Under the pieces are notes generated by a model. The model did no database searches, was not told where the DNA came from, and saw only the letters and a program-made list of their open reading frames with translations. This document shows, in pieces, positions 1 to 8,599 of a stretch of DNA of 40,613 nt. Where the stretch lies: positions 1 through 40,613 of the forward strand of contig CAKZUP010000010.1 of NCBI GenBank assembly GCA_937922945.1, in the 5' to 3' direction. This stretch comes from an uncultured Granulosicoccaceae bacterium (GTDB lineage: Bacteria; Pseudomonadota; Gammaproteobacteria; Granulosicoccales; Granulosicoccaceae). Positions within the stretch are counted from its first letter, which is position 1; every line of letters starts with the position of its first letter. Position numbers and translations under genes: made by a program.

Positions 1-170
1 GGTGTTGGTTCAGGCGTTGGTTCTGGTGTTGGGTTTTCAGTGCTTGTTACATTATCTGATGGAGCTTCGTTCGCTAGGGTTTGATCGTCAGCCACGGTAT
101 CACTGCGATCGCTGCAAGCAGTGATGCAAGTGATAACAGTCGCTGTAACCAATAACCACTTTTTTAGCAA
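1..170 (-). CDS. Lipoprotein, N-terminal part (gene runs off the window edge)
   Basis: The frame is open from a TTG codon at 170-168 to the window edge, giving 56 codons. The start is chosen because AAGGGG lies 7 nt upstream and no in-frame ATG exists. The translation begins MLKKWLLVTATVITC and continues ITACSD: a short basic head, a hydrophobic stretch and a lipobox (I-T-A-C, Cys at residue 19), so it should be a lipid-anchored envelope protein. Aspartate after Ser at +2/+3 leaves inner or outer membrane targeting unclear. From about residue 45 the chain becomes a Pro-Thr-Glu-Pro repeat encoded by 12-bp units, a typical flexible spacer. The functional domain lies outside the window, so no role can be given. 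It follows the RND pump gene on the same strand after about 145 bp; it does not look like a TolC-type outer-membrane factor. Confidence 0.6.
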   Translation of the reverse strand, partial: MLKKWLLVTATVITCITACSDRSDTVADDQTLANEAPSDNVTSTENPTPEPTPEPT

Positions 171-289
171 AGAGTATCCCCTTATAAGTCTGTTGATTTC
201 GCCATCGAATCCCGACCAATGTGACCGGGAAATACTGATCTGGCACACACGCCAGGCAGCTTGGCCTGTCCGCCTTACAAAGCTGCTGC

Positions 290-319
290 AACCGCGGTTC
301 TTAACAAACGCTTGTTAAG
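290..319 (-). other. Two adjacent palindromes at the 3' end of the RND pump gene
   Basis: Positions 300-319 form a perfect 8-bp stem (CTTAACAA / TTGTTAAG) with a 4-nt loop that includes the pump gene's stop codon, and 290-299 is a perfect 10-bp palindrome (AACCGCGGTT). Neither is followed by a T-run on the minus strand, so a Rho-independent terminator is not shown. They may stabilise the mRNA 3' end or mark a weak stop before the lipoprotein gene. Confidence 0.3.
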
Positions 320-3300
320 CTGGCTTTGATAGGGCGTCTTCTGGCAATGCCTCCAACTTGCCACCCAAGTTCTTCGCCAGTAGCATATAAATCGATGGTA
401 TCAAAAATAACGTGAATAGCGTGCCTATTGCCATACCGCCCACTAAGACTAACCCAATGGAGTTACGTGCTTCCGCGCCCGGGCCGGATACCAGCACCAG
501 TGGGAAGTGACCAGCTACTGTGGCAAACGTTGTCATCATAATTGGCCGAAACCGCGTATGCGCTGCGGCCTGTATGGCCGCCAGTTTTGTCAGTCCACGC
601 TGTTGCATTTGCTTTGCAAATTCAACGACCAATATACCGTTCTTTGCAACCAATCCAATTAAGGTGACTAGTCCGACCTGAGAGTAGATATTTAACGTTG
701 TTGTAAAACTATTGGTCCAGTGGGGAAGTTCTGGGTTGGGCATACGCAGAAAGGTAAATATAAGAGCGCCGAACATCGCCAATGGTACTGAGCCTGCCAG
801 AATGACAAATGGATCTCTGAAGCTATTGAACTGTGCTGCGAGTGTTAAGTAAATTAAAACAATAGCCATGATAAATGCTGGCAAGAACTTGTTACCTTCC
901 AGACGCAGCTGGCGAGATTCACCTGTGTAGTCGATGGCATATCCTGCTGGTAAAATTTCTGCGGCGGTTTCTTCTAAAAAGTTGAGTGCCTCATCGAGCG
1001 TCTTTATGGTTACGCCAGATAGCTTCACCGCGTTTAGTTGCTGGAATCGCTTCAATGCTCTTGGCACAACTTGATTCTCAATTTGGGCGAGTGCCCCCAG
1101 CTGAATGGGTTGGCCATTGGGACCGGTGACATACAAATTGGCTAATTGATCAGGGTTTAATCGTTCCACCCGAATAGCTTGTGGGATAACCGGATAGCTT
1201 CGCCCGTCGATATCAAAACGGTTTATTGTGGCGCCGCCAAGCAAGGTTCCAACATCGGCGCCTATCTGTTGTAACGTTAATCCAAGATCTGCAACTTTGT
1301 CTTTATCGATTATGAGTTTGGACTCTGCTTTATCTAATTTAGTATCAATAAGAGGCGGAAATGCAAAATTACCTGATTGAATGGCTTTCAATTGAATTTG
1401 TTTGGCATAGCCCAATATGTCATCTACCGGCGCGTTTGCGGCAATAACAAATTCAACCGGAAAGTCACCACCACCGGGTAGGGCGGACGGGGTAATCGGG
1501 AACATTGAAAGGCCAGCAATCTTGTTGAGCTTATTGGCAATGTCTGGCTTGATTTCAAAGACTGAACGGTCACGCTCATTCCAGTCTTCAAGCACCATGC
1601 CGCTGAACCCCCCGCCGGGGAAAGTCAGTTGAAAAGTGAATTCTGTTTCGTCTACAGCGCGAAAGGCTTTCTCTGCTTCAGCTGCGTAAATAGAGGCGGC
1701 ATCGATAGTTGCATTACCAGAACCATCAACAATGCCGAAGATGATGCCTTGATCCTCTGTGGGAGCAAGCTCTTTTGCAGACATTATAAACATGGGTACG
1801 CACAGCAAACTGATAACAATCCAAATGGTGTAAACCACCGGTCGGTATTTTAATGAGCCGGCTAGTAGTCGTGAGTAGCTGGCGCGAATGCGATCGAAAC
1901 GACGGTTGACACGACCAGCAAAACCTCTTTCACTCTCACCTTCACGAAGTAGCGCGGCCGACATCATTGGCGATAGAGTTACTGCGACTATCCCCGAAAT
2001 GGTTACTGCGCCCGCCAACGTGAACGCGAATTCACGAAACAGTGATCCCGTTAATCCTCCTTGCAGACCTATTGGCAGATACACCGCGACAAGCGTTGCT
2101 GTCATTGCGATGACTGGTCCGAGCAGTTCGCGTGCGCCGAGTATGGCAGCTTCGATTCGATTCATTCCATTGTTAATGTGTCTCTCAACGTTCTCCACGA
2201 CCACAATTGCATCGTCAACCACCAAGCCTACAGACAGTACTATTGCCAGTAGCGTTAGTAGGTTCACGCTGAATCCGAACAGTTGCATCAGGAACACACC
2301 ACCGATAAGCGATATCGGAATCGCTATAATCGGCACCACAACTGAGCGAAGTGAGCCGAGGAACAGGTAAATAACGAGCATGACAATAAGCAAGGTTTCG
2401 ACAAGCGTTTTAACGACCTCCTTAATCGAGCTCTCGATGTATTCGGTGGAGTCGTACGCAATAGCTGCTTCCATACCCTTGGGCAGTTCTGATTGAATGA
2501 TGCCAAGTTCTGTACGTACTGCCGATAGCACGTCTAGTACATTCGCGTTGGGTAACGGAAAAATACCCATGAATATAGCGTTTTCGCCAGAGTAACGAAC
2601 CTCAAAGTCCGTGTTCTCAGCACCTAATTCAACATACCCAACATCTTTTACCCGGATGATCGCATCGTCTTCAGAGCGCAGTACCAGATTTTTAAAATCA
2701 TCAACCGATGAAAGATTGGTATTGGCAGACAAGTTCACTTCCATCAGTGAACCCTTGGTTCGACCCAAAGCCGCGAGATAGTTGTTTGCTGTTAATGCCT
2801 GGCGTACTTGTGCTGGCGAGATGTTGTATGCGGCCAATCGTGTCGGATCGAGCCATACCCGCATGGCGAACGTTCTACCACCTAAAATTTCGGCGCGCTG
2901 CACGCCCGGTTGGCTTGCCAGGCGAGGTTGGACGATGCGATCGAGAAAATCAGTAACTTGATTCGGTTCCAGAATGTCTGAACGAAATGACAAGTAGGCA
3001 GCAGCAAATGCGCTGTCGGCCGATTCGACATTGATCGTAGGTACTTCGGCTTCAGTCGGTAAGTCGCCTCTAACCTGATTAATTTTAGAGCTGATTTCTG
3101 ATAATGCGCGTATGGGATCGTAATTGAGTTCGAGGCGAACGTTAACCGTTGAAATGTTTTGCGAACTTTCGGACGACACATATTCAACACCTTCAACACC
3201 TGCGACTGCTCGCTCGATTGGCGTTGTTATAAATCCGCGTATGAGTTCTGCGCTGGCTCCAATGTATGCGGTGGTTATCGTGACGTTCGCGTTGTCGCTG

Positions 3301-3428
3301 CGTGGATATTGCCGAACGGTGAGTTGTGACACTGCTTGAATACCGGCTAATACAATAAGCAAGCTCACAACAATGGCGACCACTGGCCGTTTTACAAACA
3401 GGTCGGTAAATGCTGCCTTTGAGTTCAT
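315..3428 (-). CDS. RND multidrug efflux transporter, inner-membrane pump (HAE1/AcrB type)
   Basis: At 1037 residues this has the normal length of an AcrB/MexB-type proton-driven pump, which exports hydrophobic compounds through a periplasmic adaptor and an outer-membrane channel. Visible features are the cytoplasmic N-terminus and first membrane helix (about 10-30), the large periplasmic loop between helices 1 and 2, the helix-4 motif GLVVDDAIVVVENVERH at 401-417 with the paired aspartates of the proton relay (405-406), and the helix-10 motif GLVAKNGILVVEFAK with the relay lysine near 929. All three relay residues are therefore present and the pump should be active. It follows the adaptor gene by 14 bp, so the two are co-transcribed. 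No outer-membrane factor is present in the window; it is either encoded elsewhere or the pump borrows a shared TolC. Substrate cannot be read from the sequence. Confidence 0.95.
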   Translation of the reverse strand: MNSKAAFTDLFVKRPVVAIVVSLLIVLAGIQAVSQLTVRQYPRSDNANVTITTAYIGASAELIRGFITTPIERAVAGVEGVEYVSSESSQNISTVNVRLELNYDPIRALSEISSKINQVRGDLPTEAEVPTINVESADSAFAAAYLSFRSDILEPNQVTDFLDRIVQPRLASQPGVQRAEILGGRTFAMRVWLDPTRLAAYNISPAQVRQALTANNYLAALGRTKGSLMEVNLSANTNLSSVDDFKNLVLRSEDDAIIRVKDVGYVELGAENTDFEVRYSGENAIFMGIFPLPNANVLDVLSAVRTELGIIQSELPKGMEAAIAYDSTEYIESSIKEVVKTLVETLLIVMLVIYLFLGSLRSVVVPIIAIPISLIGGVFLMQLFGFSVNLLTLLAIVLSVGLVVDDAIVVVENVERHINNGMNRIEAAILGARELLGPVIAMTATLVAVYLPIGLQGGLTGSLFREFAFTLAGAVTISGIVAVTLSPMMSAALLREGESERGFAGRVNRRFDRIRASYSRLLAGSLKYRPVVYTIWIVISLLCVPMFIMSAKELAPTEDQGIIFGIVDGSGNATIDAASIYAAEAEKAFRAVDETEFTFQLTFPGGGFSGMVLEDWNERDRSVFEIKPDIANKLNKIAGLSMFPITPSALPGGGDFPVEFVIAANAPVDDILGYAKQIQLKAIQSGNFAFPPLIDTKLDKAESKLIIDKDKVADLGLTLQQIGADVGTLLGGATINRFDIDGRSYPVIPQAIRVERLNPDQLANLYVTGPNGQPIQLGALAQIENQVVPRALKRFQQLNAVKLSGVTIKTLDEALNFLEETAAEILPAGYAIDYTGESRQLRLEGNKFLPAFIMAIVLIYLTLAAQFNSFRDPFVILAGSVPLAMFGALIFTFLRMPNPELPHWTNSFTTTLNIYSQVGLVTLIGLVAKNGILVVEFAKQMQQRGLTKLAAIQAAAHTRFRPIMMTTFATVAGHFPLVLVSGPGAEARNSIGLVLVGGMAIGTLFTLFLIPSIYMLLAKNLGGKLEALPEDALSKPA

Positions 3429-3442
3429 GGGGTTAGATCGCG

Positions 3443-4618
3443 TTATCCGTTAGCAGGTTTTGGATACAGAGAAGGCTGGGTTGCACCTTCTTCTGTGATG
3501 TCAATGGCTGCACCGTTGCGCAGTTTGAAAACACCGTCTTTTGCAACCGTTTGACCCGCTTCCAAGCCACGGGTAACTTCTACGAAATCCCCACGTCGCT
3601 CGCCCAGTTGTACAAATTGTTGAAGTGCAGAAAGCCCGCCTGGTCCGGCCTGGGCGGGTGGCCCTCGTTGGGGCTCGCCTTCCTTTTGTGGTGGAGGTTC
3701 AGCCAGCACGAACACGCTATCGCCAAACGTATTAAAACTCACCGAAGACAACGGTACCATCAGTACGTTGCGCGCATTGGGTAGAATAATATCAACCTTT
3801 GCGAACATGCCAGGTAGCAGCTGGAAATCTTCCCCTTGCGATGGGGAATCCAGAGTAGCTTGTACTCGCACGGTACGCGTGCTCTCGCTTACCTGTGTGT
3901 CAATCGCAGAAATGGTGCCGCGAAACGTTTTATCGGTTACAGCATCTGTGGTCACTTCAACTTGTAAACCTGACTCAATGGATGCTAAGGCTTGTTGAGG
4001 AAGTGAAAAGTTAACCAGCATAGGATCGACTTTTTGCAGCGATACAATGGGTACCCCGGATGTTAAGTCTTGCCCGATATCGACAAGCTTCAAACCCAGG
4101 CGACCGGCGAAAGGCGCAACGATCTGTTTTTTATTCAAGCTGGTGGCAATGGTATCGACCCGTGCCTGCGCCGCTGCGGCAGTCGAGCGGGCCGCATCTG
4201 CGTCAGATCGTGGAACGACACGTTGTTTATAGAGTTGTTCAACGCGATTCAGATTTCGATTGGCCAGTTGTAAATCTGCCTGGGCTGCTGATAGCTCAGC
4301 TCTTTCGGTAGCACTGTCCTGCTCAACCAGCAGGTCGCCAGCAGCGACGTTTTCGCCACCCTCAAATGCGAGATTCACCACCCGGCCGGATAAATCAGCT
4401 GTGATAATAACGCCCTGTGCTGCCTCAAGCGTGCCAATGGCAGATAACCTGGTTTCCCATTGCGCTTGAGTAGCAGTGGTTGCTGAGACCATGATCGGGG
4501 GTATTGTGGTTGAGTTGCCGGCCTCTATGAGGTCGCGAATCTGAAAGCCTTTTATGGCGATGAGCCCACCAATAATCACCAGAAGTAAAATGGCGGCAAA
4601 TATAAAACGTTTGATCAT
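3443..4618 (-). CDS. RND efflux periplasmic adaptor subunit (HlyD/AcrA family)
   Basis: This 391-residue membrane fusion protein should bridge the RND pump with an outer-membrane channel. It has an uncleaved-looking N-terminal membrane anchor (about 5-25), a split biotinyl-lipoyl domain (GRVVNLAFEGGENV in the first half; IVAPFAGRLGL in the second) and, between the halves, an Ala/Gln/Arg-rich helical hairpin. A beta-barrel domain follows. An unusual Pro/Gly/Gln-rich stretch (around 310-330, including PPPQKEGEPQRGPP) interrupts the membrane-proximal domain. The start has no strong Shine-Dalgarno sequence. It is the first gene of the operon and its promoter region is shared with the divergent dehydrogenase gene at 4831. 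Confidence 0.93.
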   Translation of the reverse strand: MIKRFIFAAILLLVIIGGLIAIKGFQIRDLIEAGNSTTIPPIMVSATTATQAQWETRLSAIGTLEAAQGVIITADLSGRVVNLAFEGGENVAAGDLLVEQDSATERAELSAAQADLQLANRNLNRVEQLYKQRVVPRSDADAARSTAAAAQARVDTIATSLNKKQIVAPFAGRLGLKLVDIGQDLTSGVPIVSLQKVDPMLVNFSLPQQALASIESGLQVEVTTDAVTDKTFRGTISAIDTQVSESTRTVRVQATLDSPSQGEDFQLLPGMFAKVDIILPNARNVLMVPLSSVSFNTFGDSVFVLAEPPPQKEGEPQRGPPAQAGPGGLSALQQFVQLGERRGDFVEVTRGLEAGQTVAKDGVFKLRNGAAIDITEEGATQPSLYPKPANG

Positions 4619-4654
4619 GGTGCTGTGGAAACTATTAGCGGCTGAGTTCTCATT

Positions 4655-4676
4655 ATTATACGAGTCTACCGGCTCG
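4655..4676 (-). promoter_or_regulatory. Candidate promoter of the efflux operon with a palindrome in the spacer
   Basis: On the minus strand a perfect TATAAT (forward ATTATA, 4655-4660) lies about 37 nt before the adaptor start codon. Directly upstream, in the place of the -10/-35 spacer, is a 16-bp imperfect palindrome (4661-4676, CGAGCC/GACTCG arms with a GGTA centre). No good -35 hexamer was found at 17 bp. A weak -35 with an operator in the spacer is how several regulator families (for example MerR) act, but which family would bind here is inference only. Confidence 0.4.
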
Positions 4677-4786
4677 AATAGATTGAAATACCGCCAATAA
4701 TAAGGTGAACTGGGACACTATACTTGCGCCAAACGAGCTGTAATTAGACTAATCAAGCTATAAGGCGGGCGTTGAAGGGTTACGTC

Positions 4787-4800
4787 GGTAGAATACTACC
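4787..4800. promoter_or_regulatory. Perfect short palindrome upstream of the SDR gene (candidate operator)
   Basis: GGTAG-AATA-CTACC is a perfect inverted repeat with a 4-nt centre, ending 30 nt before the SDR start codon. It sits where a repressor would block transcription or early elongation into the plus-strand gene. The core GGTAGA also occurs in the palindrome at 4661-4676 on the other side of the divergent region, so one regulator might act on both genes. No regulator gene is adjacent. Confidence 0.35.
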
Positions 4801-4830
4801 TGTCTATCTTTCCAGAGAGGAACTTAAATC

Positions 4831-5595
4831 ATGATTAGCGCTGATCTAACAGGAAAACGTGTACTCGTTACAGGTGCTGCCTCCGGGATAGGTCTTGCTG
4901 CGACAGAGCTTTTCGCACGACTCGGCGCTCGTGTCGTGATGAATGACCTTGCTTCCAATCCACAATTGTCGGAGCAGCAAAAGCGGCTGCAGAATAACGG
5001 ATTCGATGTGCATGGTATCCCTGCTGATATTGGTAACCAGTCTGACGTTGCTAACATGGTTACATCGGCCATACAACATTTAAACGGTTTGGATTACCTC
5101 ATTAATAATGCAGGAACGCCAGCAACCAATGTACCGATACCTGCCAATGAATTGGATAAGCAAACGGTTGAGTTCTGGCACAAGATACTCTCAGTTAATT
5201 TGCTCGGTGCATACCACTGCACATCGGCGGCTATTGCCAGTTTGCAGCAATCTCGTGGCGCTATTGTTAATACCGCATCCATTGCAGGCATTGTTGGTGC
5301 CGGATCGAGTTCCGCATATTCAGCGTCCAAAGCAGCATTGATAAACTTAACCAGCGAACATGCAAGAGTGTTCGGTCCGAATGTACGCGTTAACGCAATT
5401 GCGCCCGGGCTGGTGAAGTCGAATTGGGAATGCACGTTTGCCGATCAGGATGCGGTTGCAAGCACAATTCCACTCCAACGCAGTGGCCAGCCAGAAGATT
5501 ATGCAGAGACAATGCTATTCCTGTGTGCAGGAGCAGCCTATATTACCGGTCAGACCATTATCGTTGATGGTGGGTTAACGTTAGGACGTGGATAA
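4831..5595 (+). CDS. Short-chain dehydrogenase/reductase (SDR, classical type)
   Basis: This 254-residue classical SDR is an NAD(P)-dependent oxidoreductase of unknown substrate. It shows the Rossmann glycine motif TGAASGIG (14-21), Asp39 at the end of the second strand (MNDLAS), which usually selects NAD(H) over NADP(H), NNAG (92-95), and the catalytic tetrad Asn123, Ser150, Tyr163 and Lys167 within YSASK. The C-terminal ITGQTIIVDGG motif is typical of the family. The start has a strong Shine-Dalgarno (AGAGAGGAAC). The gene is divergent from the efflux operon and 163 bp ahead of a CaiB-type CoA-transferase on the same strand. A shared pathway with that enzyme is possible but not shown. Confidence 0.93.
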   Translation: MISADLTGKRVLVTGAASGIGLAATELFARLGARVVMNDLASNPQLSEQQKRLQNNGFDVHGIPADIGNQSDVANMVTSAIQHLNGLDYLINNAGTPATNVPIPANELDKQTVEFWHKILSVNLLGAYHCTSAAIASLQQSRGAIVNTASIAGIVGAGSSSAYSASKAALINLTSEHARVFGPNVRVNAIAPGLVKSNWECTFADQDAVASTIPLQRSGQPEDYAETMLFLCAGAAYITGQTIIVDGGLTLGRG

Positions 5596-5758
5596 GGTTT
5601 AGCCTAAAAGTCGCTACTTGTTTTTACAATCTGGCTCCATACTAGGCACATTTTCTCTGTTCGATGACTGTTACGCGGTGAGAATATCGGGTAGTCTCTA
5701 TCGAGCGTGTTTTATATACCCATTTTTTTAAGTAGTGTAACAACATCAGGAATAAGCC

Positions 5759-6952
5759 ATGCCTTATGAGCCAGCATCAGCTGTATTGGAAAATATTCGC
5801 GTTCTGGATTTAACTCGCGTACGCTCGGGCCCAACAGCTGTTCGGCAACTGGCCGACTGGGGCGCTGATGTTATCAGGATAGAACAGCCCGAGGCATTGG
5901 AGCCAGATGGCAGCTTAGGGGCTGCTCGCCACACAGCAGATTTCCAAAATTTGCAACGCAACAAGCGCAGCATTACTTTAAACCTTAAATCTGATGAAGG
6001 CATGGCGCTGTTCCGCAAGCTTGCCGATACCGCCGATGTGATTGTTGAGAACTTTCGCCCTGATGTGAAACTAAGGCTTGGCATCGACTACGCAACTTTA
6101 TCCAAAACCAATGAGCGCTTAATCTACGCCAGCATTTCGGGTTTTGGCCAAACCGGTCCTTATGCCAAGCGCCCGGGTTTCGATCAGGTCGCGCAAGGTA
6201 TGGGTGGGCTTATGTCAATCACCGGTGCGCCCGGTGAAGGCCCAATGCGTGTTGGTATTCCTATTGCTGATTTGTGTGCCGGGCACTTTTGTGCGCAAGG
6301 TGTGCTGCTGGCGCTGTATGAGCGAGAGCGTTCTGGCAAAGGTCAGTGGCTGCACACATCGTTATTGCAAGCCATGATAGCCATGCTCGATTTTCAAGCT
6401 GCACGTTGGACAGTCAACGGCAAAGTGCCTGTTCAGGCAGGTAACAACCACCCAACCAGTATACCAACCGGTGTATTCGCAACCAAAGATGGTTATATCA
6501 ATATTGCGGTTGCGGGCGAGGCCACCTGGGCACGATTCTGCAAATCGGTAGACAAGAGTGAATGGCAGGATCACCCAAATTTCAACAACGCGAAACTGCG
6601 TTCTGAACATCGTGATCAATTGAATGAGTTGATTAATGAAGTCACTGTTACGCGCACCAGCGATGAATGGATAGAGGCCTTTGGTGAGGCCGGTGTTCCC
6701 AGTGGCCCCATTTACACTATCGATAAAACCTTCGACGATCCACAGGTAAAACACCTGGATATGTGTGCAACGGTCAGCACGCCCGTTATGGGTGATATAT
6801 CCTTAATTGGCCAGCCCGTGGTGCTCGATAGAACACCCAGCAGCATTAAAGTTGCTCCACCAGAACGCGGAAACGATACGCAGGAAATTCTGGCAGAGCT
6901 TGGTGTGAACGAGGATGAACTTGAAAGAATGATGGATGAAAATATTATCTGA
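5759..6952 (+). CDS. CaiB/BaiF family CoA-transferase (class III)
   Basis: This 397-residue class III CoA-transferase moves CoA between carboxylic acids through an aspartyl-CoA intermediate. It has the N-terminal signature RVLDLTRVRSGP, the ADVIRIEQP and RNKRSITLNL segments, VENFRP, and the likely nucleophile Asp171 in VGIPIADLCAG. The length is normal. AGGA lies 7 nt before the ATG. Substrate is not predictable from sequence; relatives act on carnitine, formate/oxalate, succinate/mesaconate/itaconate and bile acids. It lies 163 bp after the SDR gene and ends 45 bp from the convergent racemase-family gene. No clear terminator separates the two. Confidence 0.92.
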   Translation: MPYEPASAVLENIRVLDLTRVRSGPTAVRQLADWGADVIRIEQPEALEPDGSLGAARHTADFQNLQRNKRSITLNLKSDEGMALFRKLADTADVIVENFRPDVKLRLGIDYATLSKTNERLIYASISGFGQTGPYAKRPGFDQVAQGMGGLMSITGAPGEGPMRVGIPIADLCAGHFCAQGVLLALYERERSGKGQWLHTSLLQAMIAMLDFQAARWTVNGKVPVQAGNNHPTSIPTGVFATKDGYINIAVAGEATWARFCKSVDKSEWQDHPNFNNAKLRSEHRDQLNELINEVTVTRTSDEWIEAFGEAGVPSGPIYTIDKTFDDPQVKHLDMCATVSTPVMGDISLIGQPVVLDRTPSSIKVAPPERGNDTQEILAELGVNEDELERMMDENII

Positions 6953-6997
6953 GCCGCTATTTAAATCTAACGTTTGCACTTCCAATGGGAAATTAAT

Positions 6998-7747
6998 CTA
7001 GCTCTGTGATGCCAGTTCGTACACAGCACTAGCGTGGATAACTGTGGAATTCAGGTAGTGAACCCCATCTACTTCAAAATACGGACAATCTAAAAGATCT
7101 GGAAACAACAGTGGAAGTTCGGTGCATGAAAGGCAAACACCGACTCGATCACTAACAAACTGCTTTTCTGTATTGTTTATAACTGATTTAAGCATGTTGT
7201 TATTGCTGACATCTTTACCCCTCTGCACGTCACTGATTAGCTTTTCGATTGATAATCGGTCTCCTTCCCGCTCAGGCGCAGAGGATTTAATCCCTTTGCT
7301 CAACAGTACGTTGGAGAAAGCTGACGACTCCATTGTTGGGGTGGTACCCAAGATTAACGCTTCGTCTATGCCAAGCTCCAGGCATTTGTTGGCAGTAGCC
7401 TCAAAAATACTGACGACTGGAATGTTGATATCTCTGGTAATTTCCTTAAAACGGTTGTGTGGTGTGTTGCTGGCGATAAAAGCGATCTGAGCACCGCTTG
7501 TTTCTAGCCGGGCCAGAGCGTTTCGAAAATATTCTTCAAACGGCTTCCATGATTCAGGATTATCTCGATTGCCACGCATGTTAAATGTTTTGTTTACATT
7601 CAATGACTCGATTACCATCTCTGGAATTGATGGCGGGCCAGAGACTGTAGCGAATTTCTGATCTTTATGGCTTAGCTCGCATATTGTTCTGTAATATTCA
7701 ATGGTTGATAACCATGAAATACCACCAATCATTCCAATCTTTTTCAC
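6998..7747 (-). CDS. Aspartate/glutamate racemase family protein
   Basis: The start is placed at GTG 7747 (249 aa) because AGGAG lies 8 nt upstream and the chain then begins MKKIGMIGGISWLST, the standard start of this cofactor-independent racemase family. An upstream in-frame start at 7825 would add an unlikely 26-residue tail. The second catalytic cysteine is present (LSCTEL, Cys208). The first, normally in a CNT-H motif, is replaced by serine (IASNTPHN, Ser93). E. coli YgeA, from memory, also has a non-Cys residue (Thr) at this side and is active on L-Asp and L-Glu, so activity is possible but asymmetric. It could also be a related amidohydrolase-like member. It is divergent from the hypothetical gene at 7985. 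Confidence 0.85.
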   Translation of the reverse strand: MKKIGMIGGISWLSTIEYYRTICELSHKDQKFATVSGPPSIPEMVIESLNVNKTFNMRGNRDNPESWKPFEEYFRNALARLETSGAQIAFIASNTPHNRFKEITRDINIPVVSIFEATANKCLELGIDEALILGTTPTMESSAFSNVLLSKGIKSSAPEREGDRLSIEKLISDVQRGKDVSNNNMLKSVINNTEKQFVSDRVGVCLSCTELPLLFPDLLDCPYFEVDGVHYLNSTVIHASAVYELASQS

Positions 7748-7917
7748 AATTTCTTCTCCTGTTATTAGAGTTTTTAAACCTGCGCCGATAGATTGCCACC
7801 TATTTCCGCCACTGGCACTATACAAACGTCTGCTATCGGGAAATTTGAATTCGACTAAAATAAGGTAAGCAGACGAAATTATTCGTTTGGATCGGGAGCC
7901 TTCTAGACATTAGCCCA

Positions 7918-7965
7918 GTCGAGAATCAATTAAGTCGAGAATTAATTAAGTGGATAATTAATTAA
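7918..7965. repeat. Three 16-bp tandem repeats upstream of the hypothetical gene at 7985
   Basis: The units are GTCGAGAATCAATTAA (7918-7933), GTCGAGAATTAATTAA (7934-7949) and GTGGATAATTAATTAA (7950-7965), followed by a decayed partial unit starting ATGGAG. The array ends 19 nt before the start codon and lies between two divergent genes. The AT-rich AATTAATTAA core could influence promoter opening. Similar-sized arrays occur elsewhere in this window. Confidence 0.9.
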
Positions 7966-7984
7966 ATGGAGAAAATAACATCCT

Positions 7985-8446
7985 ATGGATAAGCCTAATT
8001 CGGAAGAAGTGTCGAACTTCCATCGATACTTTGCAATTCAAAGTAACAATGAGTTCTGGGCTCTTTCAGAGAGAGCGTTAGATTCGGTAGAGAAGCAAAA
8101 GATTTTAACTGTTGCCTATGCATCGCTCTATCACTGGCAAGAAGTTGGAACAGACCAGAATATCCAACTTGCTAACCTGGCAGTGGCAAGAGCGTATTGT
8201 GTAAACGGATCATCGCAAAGTGTTCATTATGCAATTTTGGCGTTTGACTACTTCGATGGGTCTGGGGAAAACTGGATTCAAGCGTTCACAAACGCTGTAT
8301 TGAGTCATGCTTACAACATTGTTGAAAATAACGAAAAATCTGCCCAGTTGTATGAGAATGCTGTTCGTTTGAGATCGAGCCTGTCTAAAGGTGACAGAAA
8401 TGTGTTTGAGGCAACTTTTAAACACATACCAATACCTCGAACATGA
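7985..8446 (+). CDS. Hypothetical protein, all-helical, possibly TPR-like
   Basis: I do not recognise a named family. The 153-residue product has no signal peptide or membrane segment and reads as a series of amphipathic helices: FAIQSNNEFWALSE, ILTVAYASLYHWQEVG, NLAVARAYCVNG, HYAILAFDYFDG, AVLSHAYNIVEN and AQLYENAVRL. The spacing of Ala/Tyr pairs (ARAYCV, SHAYNI) resembles tetratricopeptide helix pairs, which mediate protein contacts. The start is ATG 7985. GGAGA lies 13 nt upstream, which is further than usual. An earlier ATG at 7966 stops after a few codons. It is preceded by a 16-bp tandem repeat array and converges with the crotonase gene. A cytosolic protein-interaction role is only a guess. 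Confidence 0.7.
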   Translation: MDKPNSEEVSNFHRYFAIQSNNEFWALSERALDSVEKQKILTVAYASLYHWQEVGTDQNIQLANLAVARAYCVNGSSQSVHYAILAFDYFDGSGENWIQAFTNAVLSHAYNIVENNEKSAQLYENAVRLRSSLSKGDRNVFEATFKHIPIPRT

Positions 8447-8599
8447 GAACTTACAAACAAAACATCGCAGCCGACAGTTTACTCGGAGCGAAAATTGTGG
8501 TTTAGCTCCTCTGTCCCGCTATTATATTAAACAACAAATATCTCGTTGCCCATTCAATCTCTAACCTTACTTTGCAAGCACACGCAATGTCGCTAACAC

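Noticed and set aside
1888..2370. 160-codon plus-strand ORF inside the RND pump gene
   Set aside because: Antisense shadow of a well-supported gene; Ser/Thr/Ile-rich composition typical of reading the opposite strand.
7748..7825. Longer start for the racemase-family gene
   Set aside because: The added residues are not family-like, and the strong AGGAG fits the GTG at 7747.
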